64,000 bases of DNA, taken from Tritrichomonas musculus (taxonomy: Eukaryota > Parabasalia > Tritrichomonadida > Tritrichomonadidae). The translations under genes were made by a program, and so were the position numbers. Positions 60,593 to 64,000 of the stretch are shown piece by piece; the stretch's first letter is position 1, and each line of letters begins with the position of its first letter. Location: the NCBI GenBank assembly GCA_039105265.1, contig JAPFFF010000009.1, positions 496,001 through 560,000 of the forward strand, in the 5' to 3' direction. The notes beneath the pieces are model-generated. The model saw only the letters and a program-made list of their open reading frames with translations. It did no database searches and was not told the origin of the DNA.

Positions 60593-61485
60593 TTGAATTA
60601 TCTATTCCCCCAAAGTCTTCGCCAAATTGTTTTAATGTACCTCCAGCAACAAATGATTGAGCATCAATGAAACAAAGTTTTGTTGGAAGATGGTCTGAAA
60701 CAAGAATGAATTGTTTTAGTGAAGATATTGTTCCAATTAATGAATTTGATTCAACATGCCAGCTCGAATGATTGAGATATTTCTTGAACAAGTTAGAATC
60801 GAATCTTGAAGAGTTAAATCCAAAAACAGTTATTGTATAAATATTTGAATCAATGTCATAAATTTTGTCTGCAGGCAAGAATGATTTGTCATAAACAATT
60901 TTATCATTCAGTACTTCCATCGATTGTTCGAACAACCAAGAAATCCATTCTGGAATAAAATCTTCAGATTCTCTCAATGAAAAATGTTTGGTAATTAATC
61001 CTTTATATGTTTTTTTACACATGAAGCAACTGAAAGAGGTATCAAACGTGAATTAATTGTTGTTGATTCAGAAATCGATTTTTTAACTGATTATTCCATT
61101 GTTTCAAAATCATATGTCATATAATAAATGTTAGGTTTCCATTCTAAATCGTATGCCAAACAATATTCATAAACTGGATTATTGAGAATATGTGGACAAT
61201 AAGGTAATGGTTCTTTGTTTGGAATGAAATTCTTTTTGAAGGTACCATCGCAATGTTTTTTATGTGCTTCGAATCGATGTAAATTCTCAGAGCCACGATG
61301 AGTATATGAATGACATTTTGGACAAATATGTAATTGAGTTAGTTGTTCAGCATCTTTGATGTACATGATATGTATAATTTGGTCTTTCGTGAAAAGTAAT
61401 GCAGAATGAGTTGGATAAGATTTATCGAAAAACCATTGTTCAGATAAATCATAATAAGATGAAATTTCTGTTTTAGTGAATTCGC

Positions 61486-61530
61486 TGGCAGAGCCAGAGT
61501 ATTTTGCGGAGCAAAAATCGTAAATGTTAA
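61486..61530. repeat. Hairpin micro-insertion in the element D polymerase gene (2)
   Basis: CTGGCAGAGCCAG (perfect 5-bp stem, 3-nt loop) then ATTTTGCGGAGCAAAAAT (perfect 7-bp stem). It adds a Ser/Ala/Lys segment not found in the element B polymerase. Confidence 0.75.
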
Positions 61531-62971
61531 TATTTAGATGATGATTCTTTGCTAATTCTTCCATTTGTTCCATTGTTACTCCTTTGAATTCATTGAGAAT
61601 CTTTAATCCTTGTTTTGGAATCTTAGTTGTATATTCAATGTTATGTTCTTTGAGAAGGATTTTTTTAGCAACCTTTGTTCGTTTAGCACAATCATATTTC
61701 TTAGTATTTGCTAATTCATTATTTAAACAGATTGCCAAAAATCGATAGAAACAAAGTTTATCATCTTCGTTATCAGATACAATGAAATCATTTTTGATGA
61801 ATTCAATTGGTAAATCTTTGATGTGACCAGTTATTTTTCGCATTCGTGAGACAGTAAATGAAACAGTACCTACAATTGTTAATTTAGTTCCTGAAGATGA
61901 TGTTTCATATGATTGAAGAACTGATTCAATATACATTTTCACATAATCGAGGTCCTGAATTGATGTTATTATTATAGGAATTGTAGATTTGTAATTCTTC
62001 CAATTTATATCACGAGCCTCGTATTCATATTTTTCAGAATCAGTTTCAAAATCATATTCCCGAGTTTCGAAGACGCCAGATAATTGAAAATGAATTTTGG
62101 ATGGTTTGAGTTCTTTATTAAATACTTCATGCAAATAATTGTAAATATCTTCTAATGAAGTAATGGAGGATAAATAATAAACAAATATTGGAGAACCATT
62201 ATCTAAATGTTTAGAATTAGATTTATCGCCATATTTGAAATCATAACCCCATACTTCAACTGCTTTATTGAAATCATGTGGTTCGTTAATCACAAGTAAG
62301 TTGTCACGTTTTGATGAAAACTTATTACGGAATTTATCTAAATATTCATATAATTCTTCATTTTCAGGAATGTAATATTCAAGAATATGGGATTTATCTT
62401 TAATTTCTTTTTCTTCAACGTGTTTAAGAGTTGGTGTTTTAGATTCTTCGATTAAATGAATTGCTTCTTTCACAGCATCATGTGCGCGTTTAATTGCTCG
62501 TTCAAGTTTCAATTGTTTATCAAATTTGTTTTGAGAATTGATTCTTGCAAGTTCATCTAGAGCATCGATTTTTTTATAATCAGATTTATCAAAATTATTG
62601 AAGAATCTATTATCGTCTTGTTGTTGTACATGTTCATAATATTGTTCATATTGTTCATTCAATTCGTTTTCATAATTCAATTCATCATGAAGGATATTTA
62701 AATGATTTTGCTCATATTCTCGTTGATTTTGCATATGAATAATGAAGTTATCAAAACCTTCATCATTAAAATCAGGTCCAATTATTTGATAAGCGTTATG
62801 TTGATTAAGATAATTCATTAGAGTTTTGATATTTCGTAGGTGAGCTCCTCCACGAAATCGATGAGTATCTGCAATTTCAAGGTTTTCATGAAAGTTAGTA
62901 TTTATATTATTAATGAATTCAACAATTTCGTTATTGGAGAAACCAATAAAATCAGATTGTGAATAAGCCAT

Positions 62972-63586
62972 TTTAAGAGAAATTAAAAATTGTTTTGAAA
63001 ATTAATGTGTGATTTAATTTTCACAAATTTATTTGAAACTTGTTATTGAATCAATGGGTGAATTGATTGGTGAGAATTGAGGTGAAAATTCACTTTTTAA
63101 ACAAATGCTATTATTTGTGTTGGATACAAGGGTCAAAATTCATCTCTAAAATCATTTTGGGAAATGGTTCTGGAAGCCTTTTGGGACCCTTTTTTATTGT
63201 AAAATAAGGCTTCTGGAGTGTTTTCATAATTCAGAAATTCATCAAAAAAGGTTTTTTGGATTTGTCTTCGGAAGCATTCTAGAGCCTTATTTCATATAGA
63301 TTTTAGCCTCTCAGGTCGATAACTGGGGTGAAATGACTCTGGAAGCCTTCTGGGACCATTTTTTTGATAGGTTTTAGCCTCTCAAACAGATAACTGGCAA
63401 AATTGAGTTTGCTTAAAAAGGCCTTTTTTCGAGTGTTTTTAAGCTCGTAGGGCCCAAAAAAGGGTGTTTTAAGGGTTTGAGATAGATTCCGTATTCGGGG
63501 GCCAATACGAACATACATATACTACTCACCAAACGCACATGAAAACATAAATATTAACGAAAATGATTTATTAGATGTAATCGACG
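62972..63586. other. Right flank of element D with imperfect direct repeats
   Basis: No gene. GGAAGCCTTTTGGGACC at about 63,170 recurs near 63,341, and TTTTAGCCTCTCA...ATAACTGG recurs at 63,301 and 63,369 (68 bp apart). Such shared words could be part of a decayed TIR of D or a local satellite; the end of D was not located. Confidence 0.45.
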
Positions 63587-63715
63587 TTAGAAATACATTC
63601 TATATTTACCATAACTTTCTAATTCTTCTTTTAAATCGTCGTTTGGAGGTTCGATTACAATATAATCTCCGTAATCTTTTTGATAGAGCCTATTGAATTT
63701 GCTGAGGCAAAAATT
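63587..63715 (-). pseudogene. Coding-like 3' fragment, unidentified
   Basis: A short open segment on the minus strand ends LYQKDYGDYIVIEPPNDDL...YGKYRMYF before a stop at 63,587. Its composition looks like real protein, but no start or family was recognised. Sequence right of it (63,740-64,000) is GC-richer than the rest of the window, with hairpins (GGAGGCTCTGCC) and no convincing gene. Confidence 0.3.
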
Positions 63716-64000
63716 TTTATCTGAGTTGAGGCAAAATTCTTACTTTTTTGACAGCTGCCGGAGGCTCTGCCTTCGTTTTTCTGAAAAAGCCGGAAAGGAG
63801 TCTTCACAAAAAGTGAGCGTCCTCTCAAATTATCTTATCGAAGCACATCACCGAGATTTGACTTCATTTTTCATTTTGCTCGAATACAAAAACAACTACC
63901 ATCTATCCTTGGACCAGTCCAGCCTAGAAGAGTCCTAACAAGGTTGATAGACCCAGCATCAACACCAGCTCCATCAGCTCTTTCCGGTACCCATATCAGC

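Larger units (their letters stand above)
58713..62971 (-). pseudogene. Family B DNA polymerase of element D with HNH-like module (broken)
   Basis: Same architecture as the 1,515-aa polymerase of element B: DDKLCFYRFLAICLN, CPKCHSYTHRGSENLHRFEA, YDFETME, FGFNSSRFDSNLF, YNDNDVEM, the HNH-like CHLCKEHF...TLDRIDNEKGH...CVECN, DFNSLYPS and DTDS. The gene looks broken, with about three breaks. It has two GC-rich hairpin inserts absent from B (about 60,555-60,592 and 61,486-61,530). About 60-65% identity to B by eye. Confidence 0.85.
23976..63000. mobile_element. Maverick/Polinton element D (oldest, broken), host of element C
   Basis: A degraded Maverick split by the insertion of C. A short piece lies left of 24,028. 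The larger part (56,073 to about 62,990) holds the end of a fibre-like gene, a small basic/acidic protein, a KilA-N protein and a B-type polymerase. Neither terminus could be fixed. Several genes are broken (roughly half a dozen breaks in all), so it is the oldest of the nested set. Its polymerase groups with element B, while its KilA-N and fibre genes resemble C, so it looks mosaic. Confidence 0.7.

Noticed and set aside
63303-63518. 71-aa minus-strand frame near the right edge
   Set aside because: Coincides with short imperfect DNA repeats; no protein-like conservation visible.
63740-64000. Possible retroelement RNase H-like string (WVPERADGAG) on the minus strand
   Set aside because: Only a few residues resemble the family and the rest does not; too weak to call.

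Overview
The window looks like a piece of an AT-rich protist genome loaded with Maverick/Polinton elements. Long gene-free stretches are extremely AT-rich, the few host genes are intronless, and several closely related Mavericks are packed together. This fits a parabasalid (Trichomonas/Tritrichomonas type), but that is an inference from element density and base composition; no host marker gene (rRNA, tRNA, histone) was seen to confirm it.

Layout. (1) About 1-9,460: right part of Maverick A, running off the left edge. It carries a fibre-like protein, a 764-aa conserved element protein, a 372-aa protein, a 116-aa protein, an integrase, a major capsid protein (MCP), a pVI-like amphipathic peptide and four small genes, the last inside the terminal inverted repeat (TIR). 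(2) About 9,530-19,170: gene-free, very AT-rich, with small non-autonomous DNA transposons nested in one another. Two have clear 8-bp target duplications (CATTTGGG and CATATAAT). One of these interrupts a tandem array with a unit of about 317 bp. (3) 19,173-21,913: two host-type genes on the minus strand, a 749-aa protein with an acidic/basic low-complexity tail and a 111-aa protein. The 5' end of the smaller gene is duplicated in inverted orientation at 23,695. (4) About 23,975 to 63,000: three Mavericks nested like Russian dolls. Element D (oldest, broken) was entered by C (24,028-56,072, about 17.5 kb without its guest). C was in turn entered by B (24,940-39,456, 14,517 bp) within its fibre gene. 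B has two identical 546-bp TIRs and a perfect 6-bp duplication AAGGTG, so it is recent. C has diverged TIRs and several broken genes. (5) About 63,000-64,000: right flank with imperfect short repeats and scraps of coding sequence.

The Mavericks fall into two replication types. B and D carry a very long DNA polymerase B (1,515 aa in B) with an HNH-nuclease-like module between its exonuclease and polymerase domains. C carries a different, shorter polymerase B lineage preceded by an overlapping 163-aa gene. Virion-type genes (MCP, packaging ATPase, pVI-like peptide, a 116-aa possible vertex or accessory protein, fibre) are shared across elements. A and B are nearly identical over the integrase/MCP half. 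Recurrent oddities are GC-rich twin-hairpin micro-insertions inside element genes, a TTTATTTTTG-type motif just upstream of many element start codons, tiny membrane proteins next to the ATPase gene, and a gene carried wholly inside the TIR.
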